Position numbers and translations under genes: made by a program. A stretch of 64,000 nucleotides of DNA, taken from contig NW_024589855.1 in assembly GCF_018446385.1 (NCBI RefSeq), positions 43,501-107,500 on the forward strand. The letters run 5' to 3'. The notes under the pieces are model-generated. The model saw only the letters and a program-made list of their open reading frames with translations. It was not told where the DNA came from and made no database searches. Numbering within the stretch: position 1 is the stretch's first letter; every line of letters begins with the position of its first letter. This document shows positions 11,011 through 23,800 of the stretch, piece by piece. The stretch is from Zingiber officinale (taxonomy: Eukaryota; Streptophyta; Magnoliopsida; Zingiberales; Zingiberaceae).

Positions 11011-11341
11011 TATGGCTGCCGGAATTTGACCATTTTATCAGTTGTTTAAGTTAATATTCAAATATTACTGTCTGAATTGATAATGTTCTTTTGTGCAGGT
11101 CTCATTTTGGCGTGATCTCAGTGTAGTTGAAGACATATTTGTTGACTTCTTTTCGGTATTCTTAAGTTCTTTATTATGCATTTACTTTATATATAAAGTT
11201 AGCTTTAAATAATTTTATTATAGTTGATTAATTGCGTTCCGTCTTTTTGATTAGCTGTTGTTTTTTGTTTTGTCCTCAATGATAAGATTTATCTATAGTA
11301 ACTTTTAATAATGTTTAACTAAACAGTTGAATTCAGGTAAA

Positions 11342-14300
11342 ATGCAGAATGAGCGAAGTTGGATGTATAACAAAAATTTGCCTAATCGTCAGGGGTTAAC
11401 TCTTGAGTTTATCACTGGACTGAGGCAATTTTTAAATTTTACATCTACTCAAGTTATGTATATGGATGGCAAGAAGATAAGGTGCGCGTGTAGAAAATGT
11501 CACAATGGGAAATTTTTAGCCACCGATAAAGTTGAAGAACATCTTTGTAGATTTGGTTTTACTCCGAATTATTATAATTGGACAAGTCATGGCGAACCGT
11601 TCATATCTGATGAGGATTATGGACGGAATTTTCAAGCCTCTGCTAGTGGGGATCAGAGTTATTATGAACAATTCAATCCATATCAGAGGATGGTAATTGA
11701 TGCAAGTTGTCAGAATTATATTCCCGAGACGCTTGGTGCAAGTTCTAGTTTTCCTCCAACAAGTGAACAAATGTTTGCCACTAATACATTGCCGTTGGAG
11801 GAGCCTGATGTACCAGGTCTGGATGAAATATATTACAAATTTCAAGAAGTATTGAGTGCTGCAAATGAACCATTATATTCCGGTTGTGACAGTCAGACTA
11901 AATTATCTCTCACATCCAGATTATTAAATATAAAGGCAGATCATAATATGTCGCAAGATTGTTTTAATGATGTTGTTCAAGCGTTTAACGATACATTGCC
12001 ACGTGATCACAGTTTGCCTCTTGATTTTTACAGTATGAAAAAACTGGTGAAAGATTTAGGTCTTCCAGTTGAAAGAATTGATGTTTGCAGAGATGGTTGT
12101 ATGTTATATTGGGGAGATGATGCAGAAGTAGAGGTTTGTAAATTCTGTAATCAAGATAGGTATAAGACAACCAGGAGTCAACAACGACGTAAAGCACACA
12201 GCCAGTTGTTTTATTTACCTTTAACTCCTAGATTACAAAGATTGTATGCATCAAAGGCAACTGCGGAACACATGACTTGGCATGCAACTCATCAAACAGA
12301 AGAGGGTTTAATGTGTCATCCATCAGATGCAGATGCTTGGAAAAATTTTGATAGAACATATCCAGATTTTGCAAAGGAGACTAGAAATATTAGATTATGT
12401 CTATGTGCTGATGGATTTGCTCCGTTTGGTAAATCAGGAAGAAATTATTCTTGTTGGCCAGTTATTTTAACGCCGTATAATCTTCCGCCTGGGATGTGCA
12501 TGAAAATACCTTATATGTTTTTAACATTGGTTGTACCAGGTCCGCAAAATTCAAAGAAGTTAATAGATATTTATATGCAACCTCTGATAGCAGAACTTAA
12601 ACAACTATGGGATGAAGGTGTTCCTACATACGAAGTTCATTCTAACCAGATGTTTATACTGAAGGCTGCTCTTCTTTGGACCATAAATGACTTTCCAGCT
12701 TATGGTATGCTATCAGGTTGGAGTACTGCTGGGATCTTGGGATGCCCAATATGTATGGAGAGATCAAAGTCATTCAGATTGAAACACGGAAAGAAACCAA
12801 GTTATTTTGATTGTCACAGGCAATTCTTACCCACAAATCATAAGTTCAGAAAGAATAAAGATGAATTCACTAAAAATAAGATCGAAAGAACACTTCCGCC
12901 ATTGAGATTGGCAGGTCAAGATATTTGGTACAGAGTGCATCACTTTCCCTCTGTTATTGAACAACCATATGGTACAACATATGAATACGGGAGTACACAT
13001 AAATGGACTAAACGAAGTATATTTTGGGATTTACCGTATTGGTTTAGTCATTTGATACATCATAATCTCGATGTAATGCATATTGAGAAGAATGTTTTTG
13101 ATAATCTGATAAATACTGTGATGGATATCACCGGAAAAACAAAAGACAATCTCAATGCAAGAAAAGATATGCGACTCATATGTAAAAGACCCACTCTTGA
13201 TGTCGATGAAAATAGTAGAGGACCAAAGCCAAAGGCAATTTATACATTAAATAAGGATCAAAGACGTGTCCTATGTGAATGGTTGAAATCTTTGAAATTT
13301 CCAGATGGGTATGTCTCTAATCTTGGAAGATGTGTTGATATGAAAGAATGGAAGTTAATTGGTATGAAAAGTCATGATTGTCATATCATAATGCAAAGAC
13401 GGATTCCTATTGCTTTTAAGGAACTCTTACCACAATTTGTATGGGGAGCGATTACGGAGTTAAGTATTTTCCTACATGATATTTGCTCAACAGTTTTGAA
13501 ACGTTCACACATGGAGAAGTTAGAGAGAGATATTCCAATCATTTTGTGCAATTTGGAAAGAATATTTCCACCCTCTTTTTTTGACTCCATGGAGCATCTT
13601 TTGGTTCACTTGCCATATGAGGCCAAAGTTGGAGGACCCGTTCATTTTCGGTGGATGTATCCATTTGAAAGGTAGAGTGTCTTATTTGTATAATTCGAAT
13701 GTTTGAATGAAAAAAAATATTTCTACTCCTGGATTATTTATATATATATATATATATTTAATATAATTTTATATATCTTCAACAGATTCTTATATCATTT
13801 GAAGAAAAAGGTGAAAAATAAAGCACGAGTTGAAGCCTCTATTGTTAATGCATACATTGTGGAGGAAGTCACCACTTTTGCATCATATTATTTTGAACCT
13901 CATGTTCAATGCAAAAGGCGAAGAGCGGGCAGAAATGATGAGGGTCCTATTGATCCAAATGTTACCTCATTTTCAATTTTTAACTACCTTGGTCGACCAA
14001 GTGGACTATGTAAACAAAGATACTTAACTGGTAAAGAATGGCGAGCAGCCCAAACATATATTTTACTAAATTGTCCAGAGTATCATCATATTACGAGTAA
14101 GTATATATTTTTATTTTTATTTCTTTATTTTTTCAATTATTTGTGTAACAATATGTTTTTTTGAGTAGGATATTTACCAACTTATATTCTGAATTATCGG
14201 CACAAGAGTTCGATCGATTTTGTGAAGAAGAATTTGCTGCATGGTTCAAATCATATGTAAGTAAAAAATCTATATTTGTGTGATACATATGCATACTTTT

Positions 14301-15055
14301 AACAATTTGTGTTTTGACCTTAGGTTCAAGCTAATCAATCTCACCTTGAACAAGAATGGCTAATCCATCTGTCATGGGGTCCAAATTCATGCGTACGCAC
14401 TTGGCCAGCATATTTCATAAATGGATATAATTTTCATACTCAAGACTATGGAATGGGCAAGAATACCATGAATAGTGGGGTGTGCGTATCGTCATCCAAT
14501 GAAGGAGGTCCAAGTAATGATTTTTATGGTTTGTTGGATGAAATTATAGAAGTAGAATACCCAGGACCACAAATGCAAGTTATATTATTTATGTGTCGCT
14601 GGTTTGACCCTATTAGAGGGATGAAAGTGCATCCACATTATAATTTAGTTGAAATAAATCATAAGAGATTTTATAAGAGATATGAACCATTTGTGTTGGC
14701 ACAACAAGCAATTCAAGTATTCTATTCTTCATATCCGAGTTTGAAACGCGATAAGATTGATTGGTGGGCTGTTTGTAAAACTAAAGCACGAAAAAAAATT
14801 GAGGCACGTTGGGAAAACATTGCATATCAACAAGAGGAAGTTTCAAGCACCTTTCAGACTGAGGAATATATTATTCCAACTTTACGAGATCCCAACGGTG
14901 TAGTAATCAACGTAGATAGAAGTGAAATTGATGATGATGATGATGATGATGATGAGGAGGAGGAGGAGGAGGAGGAGGAGGAAGAGGAAGAGGAAGAGGA
15001 GGAAGAGGAAGAGGAGGATGAGGATGATAATGACAATGATGACTTTGATTTTTGA
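11342..15055 (+). CDS. TNP2-like CACTA transposase, 4 exons, 1147 aa
   Basis: Exons 11342-13671, 13786-14079, 14169-14256 and 14324-15055 join in frame with GT-AG introns to 3444 nt and no internal stop. Domains in order: a transposase-associated Cys-rich domain (about residues 7-82, CACRKCHN); the tnp2 catalytic domain (about 290-600) with CADGFAPFG around Asp357, GCPICM, and HHNLDVMHIEKNV around Asp577 and Glu582; a DUF4218-like region (about 670-830); a DUF4216-like region (about 990-1040, CRWFDP); and an Asp/Glu-only tail encoded by GAT and GAG runs. It should bind and cut the CACTA ends. The start is the first ATG after the acceptor at 11326. The second exon is ended at 14079 because this restores the reading into EIFTNLYSEL; an alternative donor at 14097 breaks the frame. 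Confidence 0.85.
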
Positions 15056-15233
15056 TGATGAGTAAGTTTTGTTAGCTTATTTAAAGAAATTTCCCATATT
15101 TTATTGTATATACTGTCTCTTTTATAATTTGATTTACTTTATCTGTTAACACATTGTATTTATTCCTACAGGTCATCAGAGGTCACATTTCATAAATTTC
15201 CCCTCCATCCTTTTCCATAATCTTTACATAAAA

Positions 15234-16937
15234 ATGGTAAGTTTTTAATTATCCTTTGTTATGTATTAGATCTGTAATTAACTTTATTAAATTGTTGAAA
15301 TTTCCAGCATATATTTCGACGTGGTGGACGTAGACGGCGACCACAGGACCAGACACATCCATCACCTGCCAGTGAACCTAATCCACCCCCTACTCAAGCA
15401 GGCCCATCCCATGTGTCTTCTCCACCGGCATCATATTCTCCTGCCAGTGTACCTATGCCACCCTTCATCAGCCGGGCCCTTCTCATGTACCTTCTGCACC
15501 GGTTTCATATTCGCCGCCACAAGTACCTTACCCAGAACAGTTACATGTCCACTCAGATCCTCCTGACTCAGCAAGAAATTCATTTGCTGAGTTTAGGAAT
15601 GATAGAGCCCCTTTAGTCCCCATCGGTGATTCGTAAGTACTATAAAATATTTTATTTGTTAGATCTATCTTAATTATATAATATCATTATTTTGTAATTT
15701 AATGCAGCTTTGAAAATCCGGTACAAGTTGTTCGAGAAATAAATAGGATCGTGAACAACCATTGGGGAGGGGATTCTTTGACATATTCAAGCACTCCACC
15801 GACCACAAAACAACTTTGGTGGAGCGAGTTCAAAGTAAATTTTCTTAACTTTACTTCAATTTTACAGTGATTATATAATAAAATAAATTTCTATTTCAGC
15901 GCTTAAATAATTGGGACCCGAATGACGAAATGGAGATACGAAGAATATTTAAAAAGAAATGTGGCGATCACATTAGACATGTATTAAGTCACGCAAAGAG
16001 TCGGCGGAAAAAACCAAACTTCATCACTGAAGAAAATTGGGAGAGGATCACTCTATTTTGGGCAACGGAGGAAAGTAAACAAAGGAGTGACCTGAATAGA
16101 ATGAATCAATCTCACAATTCTGGTGACTCAAGTGCTATATATGCGGGAGACTCCATTAACATAGATGAGCATAGACGGAGAATGGTAATAGTTTCACTCT
16201 TTCACAAATTTTTAATATATATCAAATTATTTCGTTATTTGAAATAATGTTTTTTTAGACCAAGGAGACAGGGAAGGAGCCTTCTTTCATTGATGCTTTC
16301 ACTCGCACTTTTAAAAAAAAAGATAACACATGGAGTGGGGCGAGAGCAAAAGCAGTCAAGGTTGGAATTAATTTTTATTTTACCTTAATATATGGTTTAA
16401 ATTTAATTAGTTACCTACCATTATTGTCTTAATATTATATGTGTTTCTATTATATCTAATCAATATCGTATGTGTTTTACAAAACAGGAAAAATATGATC
16501 AACTCGAGCTAGCTCAAACATGCTCACAAGCTGGTATCGATAGTCAGGGGTCTGAGGAGTCTGTTGGCAATAATTTGAGTTTATGGTTAGAGGCCAGTGG
16601 AGGACCAAAAGGGGGAAGGATATTGGGGATGGGTTCCTTGAGTAGAACCCAAAGATTAGTTGGAACTTCTTCCTCCACATCAGCACTTACGACCCAAATA
16701 AATACCTTGACTGATGAGGTTAGCCATCTGAAGGAAATAATATCGCAAAGAGACCAAGAAAGGGTGCAAAGAGACCTAGAACGGGCTAATTTGGAGAAAG
16801 ATATTAGAGAAATGCGTCGACAACAAGAATTTATCATGCAACACCTTCAGTTGAGCTCCGCTCAATGTCAGAATCCTCCCAATGATGACGATGATGATGC
16901 CTACGATGATAACGATGATGGCGGTGATGATTTTTGA
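15234..16937 (+). pseudogene. Second CACTA gene (Ptta/En/Spm PF03004-like), one frameshift
   Basis: Six exons fit: 15234-15236 (ATG only), 15308-15632, 15708-15834, 15900-16184, 16259-16360 and 16488-16937, all with GT-AG introns. The protein starts with an Arg-rich stretch (FRRGGRRRRPQ), then Pro/Ser-rich sequence, a PF03004-like block (KKCGDHIRHVLSHAK, then EENWERITLFWATEE), the motif FIDAFTRTFKKKD, a coiled coil (TDEVSHLKEIISQRDQER) and an acidic end. The spliced length is 1292 nt, not a multiple of three. The frame must change near 15455-15480, where the Pro-rich text resumes in another frame, consistent with a 1-bp deletion. In this family the product is thought to bind subterminal repeats and assist TNP2. 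Without the lesion it would be about 430 aa. Confidence 0.7.
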
Positions 16938-17194
16938 TAATTTTAATAATGTATGATGATTTTTTTTCTTATGTTTACTGCTTTACACATTAATCAATGG
17001 TTTTTTAACTTTTCAACTCTGCCATTTGTAGGTTAAGTCTGTTGTCTTCTTGCACTGTTCCACTGTCAATGTATGAGATGACTTATCTTTGACGTAGACT
17101 AATCTATATGATTCTTAGTTGTGTACCAGTAACAAAATTAAAGCATAATTAGGCAATATGAATGAAGTCACTAATACTCTGACTTTATTTTTTT

Positions 17195-17472
17195 CCTGAT
17201 TTGATAATGTTGTTTGTGCAGGTCTCAAGTTGGTCTGATCTCAGTGTAGTTGAAGACAGCTGTATTTGTTCACCTCTTTTCGGTATTCCTAAGTTCTTTA
17301 ATATGCATTGACTGATCTATATATAAAGTTAACTTTAAATAATTATGTTATAGTTGTTTAATTATATAAAGTTAACTTTAAATAATTATGTTAAAATTAG
17401 CTTTAAATAGTTGTTTAATTGTGTTCATTCTTTTTGATAAGTTACTCTTTCTTGTTGTCTTCAATGATAATG
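17195..17472 (+). repeat. Direct repeat of the transposase leader region
   Basis: This segment matches 11072-11286: both contain ttgataatgtt, then ttgtgcaggtctca, gatctcagtgtagttgaaga, cttttcggtattc and a final tcaatgataa. One copy lies upstream of gene 1 and the other downstream of gene 2, and both keep the splice-acceptor-like tgcag. Confidence 0.75.
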
Positions 17473-18440
17473 ATGCATAAAAGTTCTGAATTTGATCTAT
17501 GTATAGTTTCAAAACTATATAGATACATAAAAGTTTTATATTTCATCTAGAATTACATTACACTATTCTAAAATTCTTTACTAGATAACGATGCATCCTC
17601 CTACCTTAATATTTTGTAAAGAGTTGTTAAAAATGTGCTAAAGTTATTCATATGAAATTGTCAACTAGTTAACACAATGAAATGAACAATTATTTTAAAC
17701 ATCCTTTAGTTTACATTAAATATCAACCAAAGACAAAACTATAAATTCAGCAAATTAAAATAAAAAATAAAGTTAACTATGTGAGAAAATTTAAACCCTA
17801 ATATCATACTTCACAATATCTCTCTCTCTTTTTCTCTATATGATGTGTCAATTATATTAGGTTGTATCGTAGTTACGATACATGTACTTAGCTTCAAAAT
17901 AATTCTTATAATTTTATTTACCGTTGTTATGACATGGATGATTCATATCGTTGGTAAATATGACTTTTATTATAATTAGGGCTTTTATTAGAATGTTTAA
18001 GGAATTTCATATTTATGTTTTGTTTCCAATTATTCTTTTTACATGGCCATATCGTATAATATTTACAATCTTTCTTGTTAGACATGATCTAGTTTATTTG
18101 TTTGTTGTTATGTAGGCAAAAGAGATTTGATGGGGATCAAAGATTTTGTGGCACATGAAGATGACTATATGTATTCTTAGTGTTGTTGGTTGGATGATGG
18201 ATTTATAAAACATTGGGTTGTTGAACTTTGTATCATATTTTCTAGTAGCTTGAACAAGATGGATATTGTAAACTTTGTTGCAAACTTTATACTTCTTGAA
18301 TTATGAGTTGATCGATGTGTTGAATGTTAAATTTGTATGTGTTGAATGTTAAATTAGGATGTGTTGAATGCATATTATTTGTTATTTGAATTTGGTTTGT
18401 ATGTATTTGGATTGTATTGCAGAAAAAGATTGGAGCTGGA
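17473..18440. other. Non-coding interior of the CACTA element
   Basis: AT-rich with no gene seen. The sequence leads into the 3' subterminal repeats. Confidence 0.5.
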
Positions 18441-18444
18441 AAAA

Positions 18445-19179
18445 ATTATTTGAAATAGGGACGAATTTGGCAACGAAAATTATTTGTCCCAATTCTATCG
18501 TAATTTGGGACAAAATTATTTTCGTCCCAGAATTCGTTCCAGATTTTGGGACGAATTTTGGGACGAATCCACAAAATTCATCCCAAATTTCGTCCCAGAA
18601 TCTGGGACGAATCCACAAATTTCGTCCCAGAATTTGGGACGATTTCTGGGACGAAAATTTATCTGGTGTGCAATGAACTTGGCAAGTTTTTGTTGCGAAA
18701 TTCGTTGCCAGTTTTGCAACAAATTTATTATTCGTTGCAAAATTAGGAACAAAGATGACAACAAAAATAATTTTGTCACCGAATTTGTCCCCAAATTCGT
18801 TGCAATATTAGGGACAAACTTGGCAACAAAATATAATTTGTCACCGAATTCGTCCCCAAATTTGTTGCAAAAATCAAGACAATTTTGGCGGAAAATTTAT
18901 GTAAATTCGTTCCTAAATTTGTTCCTAGGTTTGCAACAAAAACAGTTTTCGTTGCAAATTTCTATACTTTTTTGCAACGAATTCGGGGACGAAAATTTTT
19001 TTCGTCGCCAAATTCGTCCCCAAATTTGCAACAATCCATAATTCGTTCCAAAAGTTGGCATCAACCATTTTGGGACGAAAAGATTTTCGTCCCAAATTTT
19101 GTCGCAAAAATTTTTGCAACGAATTTTTTTTCAAAATTCGTCCCCAATTTTATCCCGAAATCCTTTATTTTTTGTAGTG
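18445..19179 (+). repeat. 3' subterminal repeats and terminal inverted repeat of the CACTA element
   Basis: More than a dozen GGGACGAA/TTCGTCCC and TTGCAACGAA/TTCGTTGC motifs in both orientations, closing at CACTACAAAAAA (minus strand) ending at 19179. These motifs are probably the binding sites of the second gene product. The open frames here arise from the repeats. Confidence 0.8.
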
Positions 19180-19399
19180 TATGAAATGTAACTTATATAA
19201 ATATTATTATTATTATTATTTTAACAGATAATAATAATAAATAATAATAATAATAATAATAACCACCGATTGATGGATGCAAAAAATAAAGATATTATAT
19301 ATATATTGATACTCTATAAATACAAAGCACAATAATGTCCATCAAAATAAATTAAGTGTTTTCATAAAGAATGAAAGAAATCAATATATGTAAAATAAT

Positions 19400-20640
19400 T
19401 ACATAAAAACATTCACATCATATTCTCTATCCAAAATTTAAAATTTATAATATAAGAATTATTTTATTAAATTTTGACAAATCAATATTTTACGGTACAT
19501 TAGCTTTCAAATAATTTATCATATCTTTATTATTTTTATTATTTTTTCTCTCTCCTCTATATTTTTTTATTATTATCTATGTTCATAACAAATGTGGAAG
19601 CATAAATTTAAAATTAGAGGAAATAATATTTTAATATTTAGAGAATGAATTTCATTCTTAAAATTTAAAGTACTATTTACAAAATATAAATTTAAGAAAT
19701 GAGTAGGGTAGTTGATGTAATTTTTTTTTATATAAAATTTAAGGTAGAATCTTTATTTAGGCAATCTAATGTGCTATGTAGAATATGTAAATTTTGAGAT
19801 CAATTTCATAAACTAAATATAATAATAATGTAAATTAACAGGGCAATCCAGGATAAGGGGCTTCAAAAGTTTCTTGATTGATCTCAAGTATTATAGAATC
19901 AATCCCTACTTTATGCTCTTTTCAAATACAAAATTCGTTAGAAATTATTGTTGTTTGTCTTGCATGAATAGCTGACTTTGTTGGCTCTTCCTCCAATTTG
20001 ATGATGGATGAGCGCAAATATGTGATTTTTTAACTTATGGATATAAAAATCTAGTAGCTGTTATTCTAAATTTGAAGGTGAATTTTTTCCATCCTGGAAA
20101 GAACAATGCTAGAATAGAAGCATAATTTTATTTATTTTTTAATTATTTTTGTTGAGTTAGGTTTTTGAGGATGTTTTAATCGTTTGCATATTTAGGATTT
20201 AAATATTTAAATAATGTTTAATTGATTTTAGAAAATTTTTTATTAATAAGAATTTACAATCGTACTGTTTCATCCCAAACGAGTGTGATTATATATTTCC
20301 TGATATTCTAGAAAATTAACCGGATTTAGAAAATCCTTAATATTTGTGCATGAATTAATGAAACCAATACTATTCATTGTCACTTGATGATGAATCCTGG
20401 TTGTAACAGTAGATTTTATTGATTTAATTCGAATGACAAATAGATAAGATTTCCCTTTAAAATTTTAATAATCTATAAAAAAAGATTTAATTAAAATTAT
20501 TTTTAATTAAATAAATATATCAGTATAAATTTAGAATTAAAAACTTTTCTGAGATTCATATGATTTAATTATGTTTTCAAAAAAAGTATTTTGAAGATTT
20601 TAAAACTATTGTGAATATTTTTTTAAAGAAAAGCAAAATT
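19400..20640. other. AT-rich intergenic DNA
   Basis: No coding exon was seen. The part at 20125-20265 repeats 790-930 in direct orientation. Confidence 0.5.
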
Positions 20641-20653
20641 TCATCATTTTAAT

Positions 20654-20702
20654 TGGGCCTTGAAAGTTGGGGATTTTATGAGGTTAAATGGGTTCATGGG
20701 CC
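20654..20702 (+). promoter_or_regulatory. Two site II (TGGGCC) promoter motifs
   Basis: TGGGCC occurs at 20654-20659 and 20697-20702, 170-220 bp upstream of the start codon of the small membrane-protein gene. Such motifs are common in promoters of housekeeping and organelle-related plant genes. No clear TATA box was seen. Confidence 0.4.
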
Positions 20703-20871
20703 AACTACGGGCGGTTTAGAAAAGAAGAGAAAGACGATATATTTATTAGCGAAGGGCGCAACTCGTTGGCTCGGACACGAAGCAAACACCTTGCCGTCCT
20801 CGGAAGCTTGATCTCGGGGGATCGCGGGGCGAGGAAGCGTGGGAGTGAGACGGAAGGAGGGAGAGAGAGAG

Positions 20872-23800
20872 ATGGGGTTCCTTTTCCGGGTTAGGATGGC
20901 ATCCTTCTTCGCCGGCGCCGCCACGGCGTCCTTCGCCGGCTTCTATCTCCTCTACAAGGACTACATGCTCGCTCAAGATGCCATTCGCCGACAGGTTCCC
21001 CCCCTTCACGCCTTCTTATTCTGATTATAAATTCTTACTATGCGCGCCTTTGATGCTTGTACGCGTTTGGTTGTAAATTGCTAGTATTAAAACCCTACCT
21101 TGATTTTTCTTTGCGAAATTATCTATGAGTATTGCTTTTCGGTAGATAAGCCTCCATGTATGTATGGTTTGATAGTACGATTCAATTTGAAGACGTAGTT
21201 TGTGGGAGAGTATGCTGTTCGACTTCAAAGATTGAGTCCTCTAGGGTTGGATTGACTGATTGTCTTTAGGCTTGGATGAGTCGGAAAAGAATGTAAAGGT
21301 TTTGTTTGACTTATAGTTACTAAAGGTCATCTGAACAAATGTGGGTAGACTATCTTGTTTAGATGCTCAAATTGTGGAGTTCATTTCCAAAATCTATCTG
21401 CAATGGTAAATTATATGACTTCATTTACTATACATCCCGGCGTTGATGAAATATTTTCACTTGAACTAGTCTTGGGCTGGCTCAACTATTTAGCTTCACT
21501 GGTATTCCAAAACACTTTCTTGTTTAGGTCAAAAGGGGGCCTTAGTGGCCAAATGGTTTCTCATTAGTCATGCATGATTATACCAGCCAAAAATTATCTT
21601 ATTTAGCTGATACACCTTATTTGAACTCACTTGTCTATGGTTATGAAGTTTTGCGATCCTAATTTGGAAAAGGAACTTGCTTTTCTATACAATCATGTAC
21701 ATTTTGTGTTTGCAATGCATAGGCTAATCTAAATTGGGAAGCTCTCAGATATGCTCTAGTCAAATATCTGTGCTGTAAATGAGTTTGTAAAGTACTGTAA
21801 GTTGCGCATAGTGTTCCTTGGTTTTAGGAGGGCTACTGACTACATGAACTTATGGAGCTTATGTCCTTTGGTCAGGTTTGAGAAGGATATAATATTTTCT
21901 TCTACACGCACACACACAGCTATCTAACATAATAGTATTAGAATAAGCAAGTTTTTAGTGCTAACTGTCTAATGATTTAAAGAAAAATTTTAAAAGTTGC
22001 TTGTATACAAAAGCTGATGCTGTGAGCTAACACAATAGATTTTGAATTAGAAAGTTATTAGTTCCAACGATATCAAGAATGTTTTTTGAAGTTGCAGTTC
22101 CCTTCATTACTTTGGTTAGAAGGCATTTCCTTGCATTGCGATTTGGCTATGTAGGTTTCTAATCCTTGAACATCATATGACAATGGTATACTTATTAGAT
22201 CATTATTCTTATTGTAGTTAGATAAAAAAAAAAACTTCTTTTGAAGGGCTTGGAGAAAACAGATTTTATTATTCTCCACCTCAATAGATTTTCCTTAATT
22301 TTAACATAAATGCCTCTTTCCCATTTCCCATGATGTCAAAGGTTATACCTTGGATTTGCAATTAGTACATAATGAAATGCAAGGTTAGGATTATGTGGCT
22401 ATGTTTCAGTGAAGGAGCCAATCAGGGTTTTCTGCTTAGTTCTGATGCTAAATATGATAGACTATTTTAATTGCCTTTGTGAATTTCTCTTTCGTCATAA
22501 TTATTATGTGAGCAGTCCTATTTTAATCTGTGTCTTTTTTCTTGCTCATACACGACTTTTTCCCATGCTTTTTGATCGGAAAATGACAAACGTTTGATGC
22601 TAGAGTTGGGTAAGCTCAAGCAATTCATTTTCCTTGCTTATCTTTGGCCGTCGATGTATGAGTCATAGCCACAATACAAGGGGTATCTATTTTCATATGG
22701 AAGATTGCAGAAAAAGTCGATTTTCTTGCTTACAATTTGCAAGTTAAAAAAAAAAGGTAGCCCGGTGCACGAAGCTCCCGCTATGCGAGGTCCAGGGAAG
22801 GATCCATTGTACGCAGCCTTACCTTGCTTTTTGCAAGAGGCTATTTCTAGGATTCGAACCCATGACCTTTTTTGTCACAAAGCAACAACTTTACCGTTAG
22901 GGGTGACAATTTTTGACCCGATACGAAAACACGACCCGAACCAAACATGAAAAAATCAGGTTAGGGTTGGGTAGTTTCGGGTTCGGGTCGAAATCGGGTC
23001 GACCCAATTGACCCAATTAATAAACAGGTCGGGTTCAGGTCAACCTGAAATGACACAATTACAACCCGCGAACCCATTTATAAATAATTATAAATTTAAA
23101 CTAAAATTACAAATTTAAAAAAGTTAAAAAGTAAAACCCTAAACATAGAGATATGTTATTGAGTGCAATGTTGCTATGGTTCATCATTTATGATATGGAT
23201 TTTCAATTTGTGTAGATAAATGTTATTTTTAATTTAATATACAAAATTTCTTTAATGAATTTAGGTCATGTTCGGGTCAAACGGGTCGGATTCGGGTCAA
23301 GTGCAAATAAATAGATCAGGTTCAGGTTGAATAGTTTGACCCGAATTAATAATCAGGTCGGGTTCAGGTTGTCATTTGCTAATCCGCCAACCCGCCAACC
23401 CGAACCTATCAACCCGAACCGAATTGCCACCCTTATTTACCGTTGCGCCAAGACTCCCCTTTGCAAGTTATTATATAATAATCACATGACAATGGTATTT
23501 ATTTTCATGTAATACAAAAGAATGCTTATTTTTCGCGTGACCTTAAAGTCATGAGTTCGAGTCTTAAAAATAGTCTCTTGCAAAATGTAAGATAAGATTG
23601 TGTATAATAGATCCAATATGGTCTGACCCTTCCTTGGATGCTGCACTTGCGGGAGTTTTGTGCACAAGGCAGTCCTTACAAAAAAATGCTTATGTTTTCT
23701 CCAATCAAAACTCAAGTCTATGAGCTTCATGTGGCATGTGAAAACATTTCTGTTCTTATACCTTCATACGAAGAGAAGGGAAGGGAAGGGTAAACAAAAT

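Larger units (their letters stand above)
9450..19179 (+). mobile_element. CACTA (En/Spm-type) DNA transposon, about 9.7 kb
   Basis: The right end is a canonical CACTA terminus: the last bases read on the minus strand are CACTACAAAAAATAAAGGA, ending at 19179. Subterminal GGGACGAA/TTCGTCCC repeats occur at both ends (9669-9745 and 10478-10545; 18445-19150). Between them are a TNP2-like transposase gene and a second gene with a PF03004-like domain, the usual CACTA pair. The flanking DNA at 9400-9450 and 19180-19400 is continuous in the related sequence at 1262-1560, which supports the overall limits. A CACTA sequence at the left end was not found, so the left boundary is approximate and that terminus may be mutated or lost. 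Confidence 0.85.

Noticed and set aside
10536-11054. GC-rich frames before the transposase gene
   Set aside because: They follow the minisatellite; the spliced TNP2 gene starts later.
14854-15036. A poly-Ser frame on the minus strand
   Set aside because: It is the reverse of the Asp/Glu tail of TNP2 (GAT/GAG microsatellite).
18368-19184. Several overlapping frames on both strands with repeated GTNFGTN- or GRNFVP-like text
   Set aside because: They come from the GACGAA subterminal repeats of the CACTA element.
22747-23459. A tRNA gene suggested by A and B boxes
   Set aside because: Body, tail and target duplication are those of a SINE, and no cloverleaf is complete.
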